Below, one piece after another: positions 26,425 through 34,175 of a DNA stretch of 64,000 nt. The translations under genes were made by a program, and so were the position numbers. Below the pieces are notes generated by a model. The model was not told the DNA's origin. It made no database searches and saw only the letters and a list, made by a program, of their open reading frames with translations. The stretch's first letter is position 1, and every line of letters begins with the position of its first letter. The stretch is taken from assembly GCA_963850345.1 (NCBI GenBank), contig CAWKKW010000005.1, forward strand, positions 434,001-498,000, written 5' to 3'. The DNA comes from CAWKKW01 sp963850345 (GTDB taxonomy: Bacteria; Acidobacteriota; Terriglobia; Terriglobales; Acidobacteriaceae).

Positions 26425-26531
26425 CGGTCCTCTCTCGAAAGTACAGCCGGTTGTTCGTCCGTTGCTTGCTCTTGAGCGTTGCCCAGCTTTGAGCAATATG
26501 CGTGGGGAGGCCCGTGTGGTTGGGCCTGCAC

Positions 26532-26864
26532 TTAGACCTGGGTCTCTGGCGGCGGAACAAACGTGCCGCACCTGCCTCTCATGCCCTGGCGAAACTTCTC
26601 CCGCTCCTCGGCCGGCATCTGTTCCCAGCGCTCTCGCATGTGCTGGCGCCACGGGCCGCCACCGCGCCGCCCATGGAAGCCGCCGAAGAGAATCTTGCTC
26701 AGCAGGAATAGCCCCAACGCCTGCCAGAAGGTGATGGGATGGCCACCGAACAGCGACGGCACCAGCCAGTTCCACAGGCTCATTACGATAAATCCAAACA
26801 CCGCGCTGCCGGCGACGACAAACAACGCGATCTTCGCAACCTTTGCTACCGGGTTCCTTGGCAT
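26532..26864 (-). CDS. Two-helix membrane protein cotranscribed with an ECF sigma factor
   Basis: 110 residues, ATG 26864 behind AAGGA. Two hydrophobic segments (about residues 9-33 and 44-60) with the conserved-looking stretch SLWNWLVPSLFGGHP between and FWQALGLFLLSKILFGG, then a basic, glycine-rich part (HGRRGGGPWRQHMRERWEQM) and a helix with PAEEREKFRQGM. Similar small proteins occur next to ECF sigma factors in Bacteroidota and Acidobacteriota, from memory; no named domain is known to me. It starts 12 bases after the sigma stop, so the two are an operon. Candidate regulator of the sigma factor. Confidence 0.75.
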   Translation of the reverse strand: MPRNPVAKVAKIALFVVAGSAVFGFIVMSLWNWLVPSLFGGHPITFWQALGLFLLSKILFGGFHGRRGGGPWRQHMRERWEQMPAEEREKFRQGMRGRCGTFVPPPETQV

Positions 26865-26876
26865 ACATGTCCTTTG

Positions 26877-27428
26877 CTACTGCGTAAACTCGTCGTAGAT
26901 CGTTTGCAGACGCTTACGCAGGTGCAGCACTGCGTAACGCTTGCGAGAGAGCAGCGTATTGATGCTGACTCCGGTTTCTTCCGCTAATTCCCTAAAGCTG
27001 CGGCCTTCGATTTCCTGCGCTACGAAGACATGGCGCTGCTCCGCGGGAAGCTCGTCCAACGCTTCCTCGAGCGCATCGAGCAGCACGCTGCGCGCATACA
27101 GCGCCTCGGGCCCTGCATCGGGGGACGGCAACAGGTCCTCCAGCTGCAGACCTTCGTCATCTTCCGCAAAGGCGGCTTCGGGCTTTTGTTTGCGGAAGCG
27201 ATCGGTGATGCGGTTGCGCGCCACGCGATACAGCCACGCTCCGACCTGCTCGATTGGCTTCATCAGACGATAGGCTTCGATCAGTTCAAAGAAGACTTCC
27301 TGCAAGATGTCTTCGACGTCTTCACGATCGGCCACGCGACGCCGAATGAAGCCACGTAAACGCGCCCCCTCAGTCTGCACAGTCTCCGCGATCTTCCGAT
27401 CCTGCTCGATAGTCATCGCTGAAACCAT
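26877..27428 (-). CDS. ECF-type RNA polymerase sigma factor
   Basis: 183 residues. ATG 27428 has GAGGCG seven bases upstream; ATG 27416 is an alternative. Region 2 spans about residues 22-95 (DVEDILQEVFFELIEAYRL..GAWLYRVARNRITDRFRK) and region 4 about 125-180 (LDELPAEQRHVFVAQEIEGRSFRELAEETGVSINTLLSRKRYAVLHLRKRL), the latter a clear helix-turn-helix. No extra domains. Directs RNA polymerase to a specific promoter set, unknown here. No classical zinc anti-sigma gene is adjacent; the small membrane protein downstream takes that position. Confidence 0.95.
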   Translation of the reverse strand: MVSAMTIEQDRKIAETVQTEGARLRGFIRRRVADREDVEDILQEVFFELIEAYRLMKPIEQVGAWLYRVARNRITDRFRKQKPEAAFAEDDEGLQLEDLLPSPDAGPEALYARSVLLDALEEALDELPAEQRHVFVAQEIEGRSFRELAEETGVSINTLLSRKRYAVLHLRKRLQTIYDEFTQ

Positions 27429-27540
27429 GGCGACCGCCTCATCTACAAGGGGAGACGAACGGCGAGGCAGAATATTGTGTAGTCCGCAGAAAAGTTGTTT
27501 AGGCTTGCGGTGAAGGCATCAGGCGGGCGATGGAGGCGTT

Positions 27541-27984
27541 TCAATCGCTGGTGAGCTTTGCGGCCACGTTCGCGCGCAAGACGGCGAGGTAGCGCTCGGG
27601 AAGATTCTTCTTCTGCAACTCGCGATCGACGACCACATGGGTGGTCTCGCCTTCCGCAAGCAGAATGGCCGGCACATGTCCCGAGCCATCACGAGAGAGC
27701 CGATACCCGAACCGCAGTACCGAGCTGCGCATCGCGGTCAGACGCGTGTCGAGCGTGAGACAGTCATCGTAGCGAGCGGGAGCTTTGTAGCGGCAACTGG
27801 CATCGACCACCGGCAGATGGCAGTCTTCGTTCACTTCCAGTTGTTTGTAGTCGAACCCGAGCTGGCGCAGAAGTTCCACCCGGCCAATCTCAAACCACAC
27901 GAAGTAATTGGCGTGATACACCACGCCCATTTGATCAGTCTCAGCGTATCGAACGCGCAGGGTGACGCGAGAGGGTTCAGCCAT
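27541..27984 (-). CDS. YbgC/FadM-type acyl-CoA thioesterase
   Basis: Hot-dog-fold hydrolase of acyl-CoA thioesters. 147 residues from ATG 27984. The signature RYAETDQMGVVYHANYFVWF contains the catalytic aspartate and the usual Y/N pair; VDASCRYKAPARYDD forms the second conserved block. In many bacteria YbgC sits with tol-pal genes, but here no tol-pal genes are near. A 26-base tandem repeat lies just upstream (28010-28061), in the promoter region. Confidence 0.93.
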   Translation of the reverse strand: MAEPSRVTLRVRYAETDQMGVVYHANYFVWFEIGRVELLRQLGFDYKQLEVNEDCHLPVVDASCRYKAPARYDDCLTLDTRLTAMRSSVLRFGYRLSRDGSGHVPAILLAEGETTHVVVDRELQKKNLPERYLAVLRANVAAKLTSD

Positions 27985-28009
27985 GGTGCATACAGTCTAG
28001 AGCCTGGGT

Positions 28010-28061
28010 GCGAAGGATGTCTGGTTGGTCCGCGAGCGAAAGATGTCTGGTTGCTCCGCGT
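28010..28061. repeat. Two 26-base tandem repeat units
   Basis: Units 28010-28035 and 28036-28061 abut exactly and differ at three positions. Each contains the core GATGTCTGGTTG followed by a TCCGCG end. They lie 26 bases before the thioesterase start and 43 bases past the EAL gene's stop. Confidence 0.85.
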
Positions 28062-28104
28062 CCGGCGAACAGGTGCGTTCAAAGTCGGCTCAGTTGCCGG
28101 CCGT

Positions 28105-29217
28105 CTAGCGCTTGATCAGCACCGGGAGCGGCGTAAAGAATCGCGGCAGAGCTTCCGTGGGCAGCGGGCGAGGTTCGGGACGTCCATGCAGGAAGCCTTG
28201 TTGATATTGAACCTTGCGCTCTTCGAGCCATTGCGACTCTTCGATGCACTCGATGCCCTCCGCGATGATCGGCAGCGTGAGTTCGTGCGCCACTTCAATC
28301 AGGTGAGAGGTGATGATCGCCTTCCACGGATCCATGTGCACGTTGCGCACCAGGTCCATATCGATCTTGATGAAGTCCGGGCGGATCTCAGACAGCAGCC
28401 GCAGCGAGTTGAAGCCGGCGCCTACGTCGTCGAGAGCGACCGAGAACCCCTGTTCGCGGTAGTAATCGAGAATGCGGCGCAGGTGAGCCGTATCTGCGAT
28501 CTGTTCGCTCTCTACCACTTCAAAGACGATCTGGTTTCGGGGCAGTCCCTTTTCATCAATCAGTTCAAGAGTTGAGCGGAGGCAATGGGCGGGATCGTAG
28601 ATCGTGGTTGGATTGAAATTGATGAAGATCTTGTCGGTCAATCCACGCGCGGCAGCGCATTCAATGGAAGAGCGGCGCGCAGCAAAATCAAGTTGCAGCA
28701 GCAGGTCCGCGGCACGGGCACTCTCGAAGATGTGAGCCGGAGAGATAAATCCGCCGTCGGCATCGTATCCGCGCAACAGGCACTCGTGGCCGAAGATGCC
28801 CGCGCTCTTGCCCGCGGAGGTCATCACGATGGGCTGGAAGGCGCTGAACAGGCGGCGTTGTGCGAGCAAATCCGTAATCCACGCATTCTTAAGCTGAGTC
28901 ACCGAAACACCTAAGGAGGTGTTACCCATGGCGCAGCTGAGCGAGAACTCCTCGTTAGCCTCGAGTATGGTGCAACGGATCACGTCCCGTTCCCGCACCG
29001 TAAATTCGCTCTCGAACAGATCCAGGATCGGAGGAAACTGCTCGGGGAATACGGTGAGGATGAAGACTCCGGGTTCCCGCTGCTCCCAGGGCAAATCTGC
29101 GTGCTCTGCGAGCATCTTCAACTTGCTCCGGAGATAACCTTCCGGAACATGAAGATACAGCGTGCTGGCTTCCATGGTGAGGTCGGGGATGGGGTGGCAC
29201 CGCTTGCACTCTGACAT
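28105..29217 (-). CDS. EAL-domain cyclic-di-GMP phosphodiesterase with unfamiliar N-terminal domain
   Basis: 370 residues if started at ATG 29217 (MSECKRCHPIPDL). Residues about 120-370 are an EAL domain. The catalytic set looks present: glutamate in HECLLRG (EAL replaced by ECL), asparagine in INFNPTT, glutamate in FEVVESE, DDVGAGF, lysine in IKIDMDLV, glutamate in AEGIECIEE and glutamine in QQGFLHG, so it probably hydrolyses cyclic-di-GMP to pGpG. The first 115 residues are not a GGDEF, PAS or REC domain I recognise; they open with a CxxC pair and are probably a sensor. No membrane segment. Confidence 0.88.
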   Translation of the reverse strand: MSECKRCHPIPDLTMEASTLYLHVPEGYLRSKLKMLAEHADLPWEQREPGVFILTVFPEQFPPILDLFESEFTVRERDVIRCTILEANEEFSLSCAMGNTSLGVSVTQLKNAWITDLLAQRRLFSAFQPIVMTSAGKSAGIFGHECLLRGYDADGGFISPAHIFESARAADLLLQLDFAARRSSIECAAARGLTDKIFINFNPTTIYDPAHCLRSTLELIDEKGLPRNQIVFEVVESEQIADTAHLRRILDYYREQGFSVALDDVGAGFNSLRLLSEIRPDFIKIDMDLVRNVHMDPWKAIITSHLIEVAHELTLPIIAEGIECIEESQWLEERKVQYQQGFLHGRPEPRPLPTEALPRFFTPLPVLIKR

Positions 29218-29447
29218 TTGATAACCAAGGCCCAAAAGCGCTCAAACCAGGAGAGATCTGGATTGAGACGGCTTCAGATTTTCCTATTCTCAGCGTATTT
29301 GTAAGGTACCCGAGCAACGTTCAGTAACCTTGGTGACCTTCTGCGCCGCACAAGCCGAAACCTAAGCCGTCGATCTGTAATCACTTTAGTGACATACAGG
29401 CCATAGGCCAATCACACTTGAGTGTGATCCGAATGGGCGGAGGTACT
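29218..29447. promoter_or_regulatory. Regulatory stretch with three spaced inverted repeats
   Basis: Three dyads share a two-base centre: 29324-29337 (GTAACC-TT-GGTGAC, one mismatched pair), 29381-29392 (TCACT-TT-AGTGA, perfect) and 29412-29427 (TCACACT-TG-AGTGTGA, perfect). The last two centres are 33 bases apart, about three helical turns. They lie between the EAL gene (leftward) and a small rightward reading frame at 29448, so they could be operators for either. Confidence 0.5.
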
Positions 29448-29621
29448 ATGAACCTATGGTCGGAGGGCCGCCGGTGCTTGGCACCTGACGGTTACTTTGA
29501 GTACCGCGAGGCGCTGGACCGCCATCCGCTGAAAGAAGCACTCAAAATTGAGGCATGCAGAACAAAAGGCCCGCTGCGGGAGCGGACCTTTTTTTTCGAC
29601 TCGAAACAGCTTACGGCTTGA
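29448..29621 (+). CDS. Possible 57-residue protein
   Basis: ATG 29448 with GGAGG at proper distance; encodes MNLWSEGRRCLAPDGYFEYR and ends TGA at 29621. Tyrosine and charged residues are frequent, no signal or membrane segment. Against it, the last third runs through the terminator hairpin at 29564-29596 and overlaps the 3' end of rseP on the other strand. In favour are the ribosome site and the operator-like dyads just upstream. No family recognised. Confidence 0.32.
   Translation: MNLWSEGRRCLAPDGYFEYREALDRHPLKEALKIEACRTKGPLRERTFFFDSKQLTA
29564..29596 (-). terminator. Bidirectional rho-independent terminator after rseP
   Basis: Arms AAAAGGCCCGCT and AGCGGACCTTTT with loop GCGGG; T-run of eight on the plus strand and a shorter one on the minus strand. 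It lies 15 bases past the rseP stop and ends the minus-strand envelope operon. Confidence 0.85.
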
Positions 29622-30975
29622 GTTTTGAGAAGATCGGCAGCTTCGAAAAGTCGTTGAACATCACGAATACCGCGAACAGGATCAACACCACAAATGCAAC
29701 CTGGTAGATGCGCTCCTTCACTTCCTGATTGATGTCACGGCGTATCGTGCCCTCAATCAGCAGCAGCAGAATCATGCCGCCATCCAGAATCGGAATCGGC
29801 AGCAGGTTGAAGATGCCAAGGTTCAGGCTGATGAGTGCCATCAGATCGATGATCGGCTGCCAGCCCGGCATGGAGATCGCGAGGCCAGTCTGTTGCGCGA
29901 TGCCGACCGGACCGCTCAGGTTCTGCATGGCCGTCTGCCGGGTGAAGAGCTTGTGCAGCACTTCGAGAATGTAACCGGAGTTGCGCAGATTGAAGGAAAT
30001 GGAGCGCGTGACCGCAGCGCCCAGCGGTAACTGCTCCACCTTGAACGGTGGGCGGCCAGGCTGGAAGCCGAGACGATAACCGCGGTGGCCGGTGCCATCG
30101 TCAGCGAGAGTCGGCTGTATTTCGAGGCTGACGGTCTGGCCTCCGCGCAGCACGGTCAGGTTCACGGTCTGACCGGCCTCGGCCTGCAGATACGCCAGGA
30201 AGGAACGAACGTAGTGAAGTTGATGACCGTCGACGGCCAGGATACGGTCGCCGGCTTTGAGCCCCGCCTTTTCCGCGGGCATTCCGTGTTCCAGTTCCTC
30301 AACGCTCAGCGGTGCGTCCTGCACTTTGGGCAGCAGACCCAGGGCTTCCGCGTCGAACTCCTGCGACTGGGTTGGGTTTTGAATCGACAGTGTGGTCGAG
30401 ACAGTGCGGCCATCTCGCTCCACGATCACAGGGATGGTCGAGTTCATATCCAGCGCAGTGCGAATATCTACTTGTTCCCAGGTGGGATTGGAATCGCCGT
30501 CATACTTCACGATGCGATCGCCACCCTGAATGCCCGCTTTGCCTGCGGCCGAGTCCGGCGGCACAAAGCCGTCGAGGACCGCTGGTTGCGAGAGGTACGC
30601 GAATACCTCGTTGTGCATCATGTACAGGCCGGTGATCAACGCGAAGGCAAGAATGAAATTGGAGAACGGTCCCGCGAGACCGATCAGAATGCGCTGCCAG
30701 CGCGGCTTGGACGTGAACTCGGCCGGGTCGCCACTGGTTTCTTCACCGGGGTTCTCGCCCGCCATCTTGACGTATCCACCAAGTGGCAGCAGGCTGATGC
30801 GGTAGTCTGTGTCGCCGCGCTTGAAACCAAACAGGCGCTTGCCAAAGCCGATGGAAAAGACGTCCACCCGAACTCCGAACAATTTAGCAACCAGGAAGTG
30901 CCCGGTCTCGTGGACCAGCACCATGATGCCGAGGACCACAAGCATCGAAATCAGGTCTGTTGCAAATGAGGGCAT
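29611..30975 (-). CDS. rseP: Site-2 intramembrane metalloprotease RseP
   Basis: Membrane zinc protease that cleaves membrane-anchored regulators such as anti-sigma factors and clears signal-peptide remnants. 454 residues. Active-site HETGH at residues 22-26 in the first membrane helix, two PDZ domains in the periplasmic part (about 120-205 and 215-300; GLKAGDRILAVDGHQL is the second's core), and the third zinc ligand in NLLPIPILDGG near residue 400, followed by the final helix. Complete. Downstream of dxr with 32 bases between, in the cdsA-dxr-rseP order. Confidence 0.96.
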   Translation of the reverse strand: MPSFATDLISMLVVLGIMVLVHETGHFLVAKLFGVRVDVFSIGFGKRLFGFKRGDTDYRISLLPLGGYVKMAGENPGEETSGDPAEFTSKPRWQRILIGLAGPFSNFILAFALITGLYMMHNEVFAYLSQPAVLDGFVPPDSAAGKAGIQGGDRIVKYDGDSNPTWEQVDIRTALDMNSTIPVIVERDGRTVSTTLSIQNPTQSQEFDAEALGLLPKVQDAPLSVEELEHGMPAEKAGLKAGDRILAVDGHQLHYVRSFLAYLQAEAGQTVNLTVLRGGQTVSLEIQPTLADDGTGHRGYRLGFQPGRPPFKVEQLPLGAAVTRSISFNLRNSGYILEVLHKLFTRQTAMQNLSGPVGIAQQTGLAISMPGWQPIIDLMALISLNLGIFNLLPIPILDGGMILLLLIEGTIRRDINQEVKERIYQVAFVVLILFAVFVMFNDFSKLPIFSKLKP

Positions 30976-31007
30976 AGTAAGTTGTGTAAATCCTGAAAGT
31001 GAAGAGG

Positions 31008-32192
31008 CTAGGAGCCGGAGACCGTAACTCGCTGCTCTCGGGCCAAAAGCTCACGCGCCGATTCCCTAGCCTGCTGATCAAGTCGCAGGACTTCTTGGAT
31101 GGTGGCCGGATGAGACTCTGGTGTTGCCTCAAGCACTTTTTCAATTGTACGCGGGATACCGGGAAACGGTATCACCCTTTCGAGGAACGCTTCGACCGCG
31201 ATTTCATCCGACGCATTCAGTGCGATGCAGTGGGCACCGCCGCGTTCGGCCGCCTCGTACGCGAGCCGCAGACAGGGAAATCGGGCGAAATCGGGCGGTT
31301 CGAATTCGAGGTGTCCGAGGGTTGCCATATCGAACTTCAGGTCCGACTCGATCCTCTCTGGATAGCTGAGCGCGTAGAGAATCGGCAGCCGCATGTCGGT
31401 CACCGAGATCTGCGCCAGGATGCTGCCATCCACATACTCGACCAGCGAGTGCACGGTCGATTGCGGATGCACCGTGACCCTTACGGCGGATGGAGGTATG
31501 TCAAACAAACGACAGGCTTCGATAATCTCGAGGCCCTTGTTGAGCATGGTGGCCGAATCGATGGTGATCCGCCTGCCCATGACCCAGGTCGGGTGCTTGA
31601 GCGCCTGCTCCACGGTGATTTCGTCGAACTTGGCCAGCGGCAGCGTGCGAAAGGGGCCGCCTGAAGCGGTCAACCAGATCTGCCGAACCTCGGCCCGGGT
31701 TCCACCGCGCATACACTGGTGAATCGCGTTGTGCTCCGAGTCGATGGGCAGGAGTGGTACGCCACGTTTCGCGGCCTCGGTGGTGAGGATCTCCCCCGCC
31801 GCCACCATCGCTTCCTTGTTCGCCAGACCTACGGGCTTGCCCGCCTGTACGGCCGCAAACGTGGCCTCGAGACCCGCCACTCCCACAATGGCCGAGACGA
31901 CGAAGTCCACCTGCGGCAGAGTCGCCACCCGGACCGTTCCTTCGGTGCCGGAAACCACCTCGACGCTCGTGATCCCGGCGCTTCGCAGCCTGCGTTCCAC
32001 TTCGCTGGACAACTCAGGCGTCGCCATGGAGATCACCTGCGGACGCCAGCGGCTTGCCTGGGCGAAGGCAGCATCGACATTGCGGCCCGCAGCGAGTGCG
32101 GCAACGCTGAAGCGCTCTGGGTAACTCTCGACGATGCTGAGGGTGCTGGTGCCGATGGAACCGGTCGAACCGAGGATGGCGATCTGCTTCAA
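31008..32192 (-). CDS. dxr: 1-deoxy-D-xylulose 5-phosphate reductoisomerase
   Basis: Second enzyme of the MEP isoprenoid pathway, converting DXP to MEP with NADPH. 394 residues, standard length. NADPH motif ILGSTGSIGTSTL at residues 5-17; substrate and metal site in PIDSEHNAIHQC and LTASGGPFR; MNKGLEIIEACRLF is the helix after the active-site loop. Complete. The 25-base gap to cdsA and 32-base gap to rseP support an operon. Supplies IPP/DMAPP for the three prenyl synthases in the window. Confidence 0.97.
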   Translation of the reverse strand: MKQIAILGSTGSIGTSTLSIVESYPERFSVAALAAGRNVDAAFAQASRWRPQVISMATPELSSEVERRLRSAGITSVEVVSGTEGTVRVATLPQVDFVVSAIVGVAGLEATFAAVQAGKPVGLANKEAMVAAGEILTTEAAKRGVPLLPIDSEHNAIHQCMRGGTRAEVRQIWLTASGGPFRTLPLAKFDEITVEQALKHPTWVMGRRITIDSATMLNKGLEIIEACRLFDIPPSAVRVTVHPQSTVHSLVEYVDGSILAQISVTDMRLPILYALSYPERIESDLKFDMATLGHLEFEPPDFARFPCLRLAYEAAERGGAHCIALNASDEIAVEAFLERVIPFPGIPRTIEKVLEATPESHPATIQEVLRLDQQARESARELLAREQRVTVSGS

Positions 32193-32217
32193 AGCGGAGG
32201 CTCTTGTCTAACTCGTT

Positions 32218-33060
32218 CTAAAACGACTGCTGAGCAAGTTGAGCGTACCACAGCACGGGAGCGGCCAGCAGCAGCGCGTCCACCCGGTCCAGAATGCCTC
32301 CGTGACCGGGGAGCAGGGTGCCGGAGTCTTTCACCCCCGCCCCGCGCTTGATCGCCGACTCGATCAGGTCTCCAACCTGCGCAGCCACGTTTAGCAGGAC
32401 CGCCAACAGCAGCCAATGGACGACTGATCCGGGGTAGTTGAGCAGGCCGCTGCCTCGCCGGGTGGTAAAGCCGGCTAGAACGATCAGCAGCAGGGTGATC
32501 AGCAGGCTGCCGGCCACCGATCCGAGACTTCCTTCCCAAGTCTTGTTGGGACTGAGAGAGGGCGCCAGTTTCCTGCGGCCGAACGCCCGGCCAACGTACA
32601 AAGCCGCTGTATCGCCCACCCAGACCACCATGAAGAGGAAGAGCAGCAGCGAAGGACCATTTTCCTGGGCGCTGAGCAGCGGAAGTGTAGTCAACGAGAG
32701 CGCGATATACAGCAGTCCAAAAACTGAAAATGCTGTATTTGGAAGCACCTGATTGAGCGGTGACCGGAACGCGCAAACGACGAAGATGATCAAACTCAGG
32801 GCGCTAATGGCCGGCCCCAACAGTTCCGCGTTGCGGAAGGCGAAGTAAAACAGCAGCGCACCCGTCACCAGCACGAGGATCCGTGGAGTACGCGCGCCGG
32901 TCGCGTCCGCCAGGGTGAGGAACTCCCAGAGAGCCAGTTCAGCCACGAGGGCGGCGAAGGCAGTAATCATCCAGAATGGCGCCTTGAAGATCAGCAGCAG
33001 CACCAATGGAATCAGAACCGCAGCCGTAATTACCCGTTTCATCTGTTGAGCAGAATACAC
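32218..33060 (-). CDS. cdsA: Phosphatidate cytidylyltransferase
   Basis: Integral membrane enzyme that makes CDP-diacylglycerol from phosphatidate and CTP. 280 residues from GTG 33060 (GAGG upstream), or 274 from ATG 33042. About eight hydrophobic segments. The C-terminal signature is complete: SAIKRGAGVKDSGTLLPGHG followed by GILDRVDALL. First gene of the cdsA-dxr-rseP run. In most bacteria uppS lies directly upstream; here an opposite-strand VWA gene stands between. Confidence 0.96.
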   Translation of the reverse strand: MYSAQQMKRVITAAVLIPLVLLLIFKAPFWMITAFAALVAELALWEFLTLADATGARTPRILVLVTGALLFYFAFRNAELLGPAISALSLIIFVVCAFRSPLNQVLPNTAFSVFGLLYIALSLTTLPLLSAQENGPSLLLFLFMVVWVGDTAALYVGRAFGRRKLAPSLSPNKTWEGSLGSVAGSLLITLLLIVLAGFTTRRGSGLLNYPGSVVHWLLLAVLLNVAAQVGDLIESAIKRGAGVKDSGTLLPGHGGILDRVDALLLAAPVLWYAQLAQQSF

Positions 33061-33141
33061 GGTGCCTCGCCGAGTCTGGCGCCTTTTCGCCAGCCGCTAC
33101 ATCTAAGGAATGTTCGGGTTATAGGAATCAGGAGCAAATAG

Positions 33142-34092
33142 ATGGCGAACAGAATTTTACTTGCAGGATTGGCGCTGGCGGGAACACTGACCGCTTCCCT
33201 GCCTTTGCTTTCGCAACAGTCTGGGGTCGAGGCCCAGACAGTTGTGACGGTTATGCCGAAAAAGGGCAACGGAACTCTCGATGTAGCGCGCGACACCGTG
33301 CGAATCACGGCCAACAACCGTCCAGAGACAATTACCGACTGGGTGCCACTCCGCGGCGAGCGCAGCGGCCTGGAACTCGTGATTTTGATAGATGACTCGG
33401 CCCGGTCCAGCATCAGCAACCAGCTTTCATCGATCAGGAAGTTCATCGGCCGACTGCCGCAAGGAACCGAAGTAGGTGTGGCGTACATGCAGAATGGCCG
33501 GGCAGCCTTCGTGCAGAACTTGACTGCGGATCACGCGCAGGCGGAAAAGGCTCTGCGCATTCCCATGGGCACGGCCGGAGGCAATGCGAGCCCGTACTTC
33601 TGCCTGTCGGACCTGGCGAAGCATTGGCCGTCAGCAAACAACGAGAACCGGCGCGAAGTGTTGATGATCACGGACGGAGTGGACCGCTACCAGGGTCGCC
33701 GCTACGATCCGGAAGACCCTTATATGCTGGCTTCGATTGAAGACTCGCAGAAGGCCCACCTGATCGTTTATTCGATCTACTACGGAGACACTGGTGCATT
33801 CGATCGCGGCGAATATGCCTCCTTCGGTGGCCAGAACTACCTGCTGCAGGTGTCGCAGGCTACGGGCGGGAAGGCGTTCTACCAGGGAATCGGAAACCCG
33901 GTTTCGTTCGATCCATTCCTGGACGAACTGCACACGCGTCTGATGAACCAGTACGAATTGGGCTTCCTGGCGCAACCTGGACGCAAGCCGGAACTACAGG
34001 CGCTGAAGGTGAAGACTGACCTGCCGCAGACCGAAGTGAACGCTCCGGATCACGTGCTGGTAGGTGCGTCCGAGGGACGTTCCAGCCGATAA
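33142..34092 (+). CDS. Exported VWA-domain protein, acidobacterial type
   Basis: 316 residues, ATG 33142 eight bases after AGGAG. Signal peptide (MANRILLAGLALAGTLTASL) then a short beta region and a von Willebrand A domain from about residue 70 to 275. The metal-site motif reads IDDSARSS, an imperfect DxSxS; the second site MITDGVD is normal. Such 'VWFA-related' exported proteins are numerous in Acidobacteriota and of unknown role. It lies on the opposite strand inside the uppS/cdsA cluster and has its own terminator at 34130-34166, so it is an independent unit. Confidence 0.85.
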   Translation: MANRILLAGLALAGTLTASLPLLSQQSGVEAQTVVTVMPKKGNGTLDVARDTVRITANNRPETITDWVPLRGERSGLELVILIDDSARSSISNQLSSIRKFIGRLPQGTEVGVAYMQNGRAAFVQNLTADHAQAEKALRIPMGTAGGNASPYFCLSDLAKHWPSANNENRREVLMITDGVDRYQGRRYDPEDPYMLASIEDSQKAHLIVYSIYYGDTGAFDRGEYASFGGQNYLLQVSQATGGKAFYQGIGNPVSFDPFLDELHTRLMNQYELGFLAQPGRKPELQALKVKTDLPQTEVNAPDHVLVGASEGRSSR

Positions 34093-34129
34093 CTGAATGG
34101 CGCTTGCCGGCGCATAAACAAGAAATCGT

Positions 34130-34166
34130 GGGAAGGCTGAATCCTCGGCCTTCCCTTTTCTTTTTT
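34130..34166 (+). terminator. Rho-independent terminator after the VWA gene
   Basis: Perfect arms GGGAAGGC and GCCTTCCC around a ten-base loop, followed by TTTTCTTTTTT. Also placed to stop transcription from the opposite direction at the end of uppS. Confidence 0.85.
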
Positions 34167-34175
34167 AGCCAAGAC

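Noticed and set aside
28010..28061. Start of a CRISPR array
   Set aside because: Only two abutting units without spacers; no cas gene in the window.
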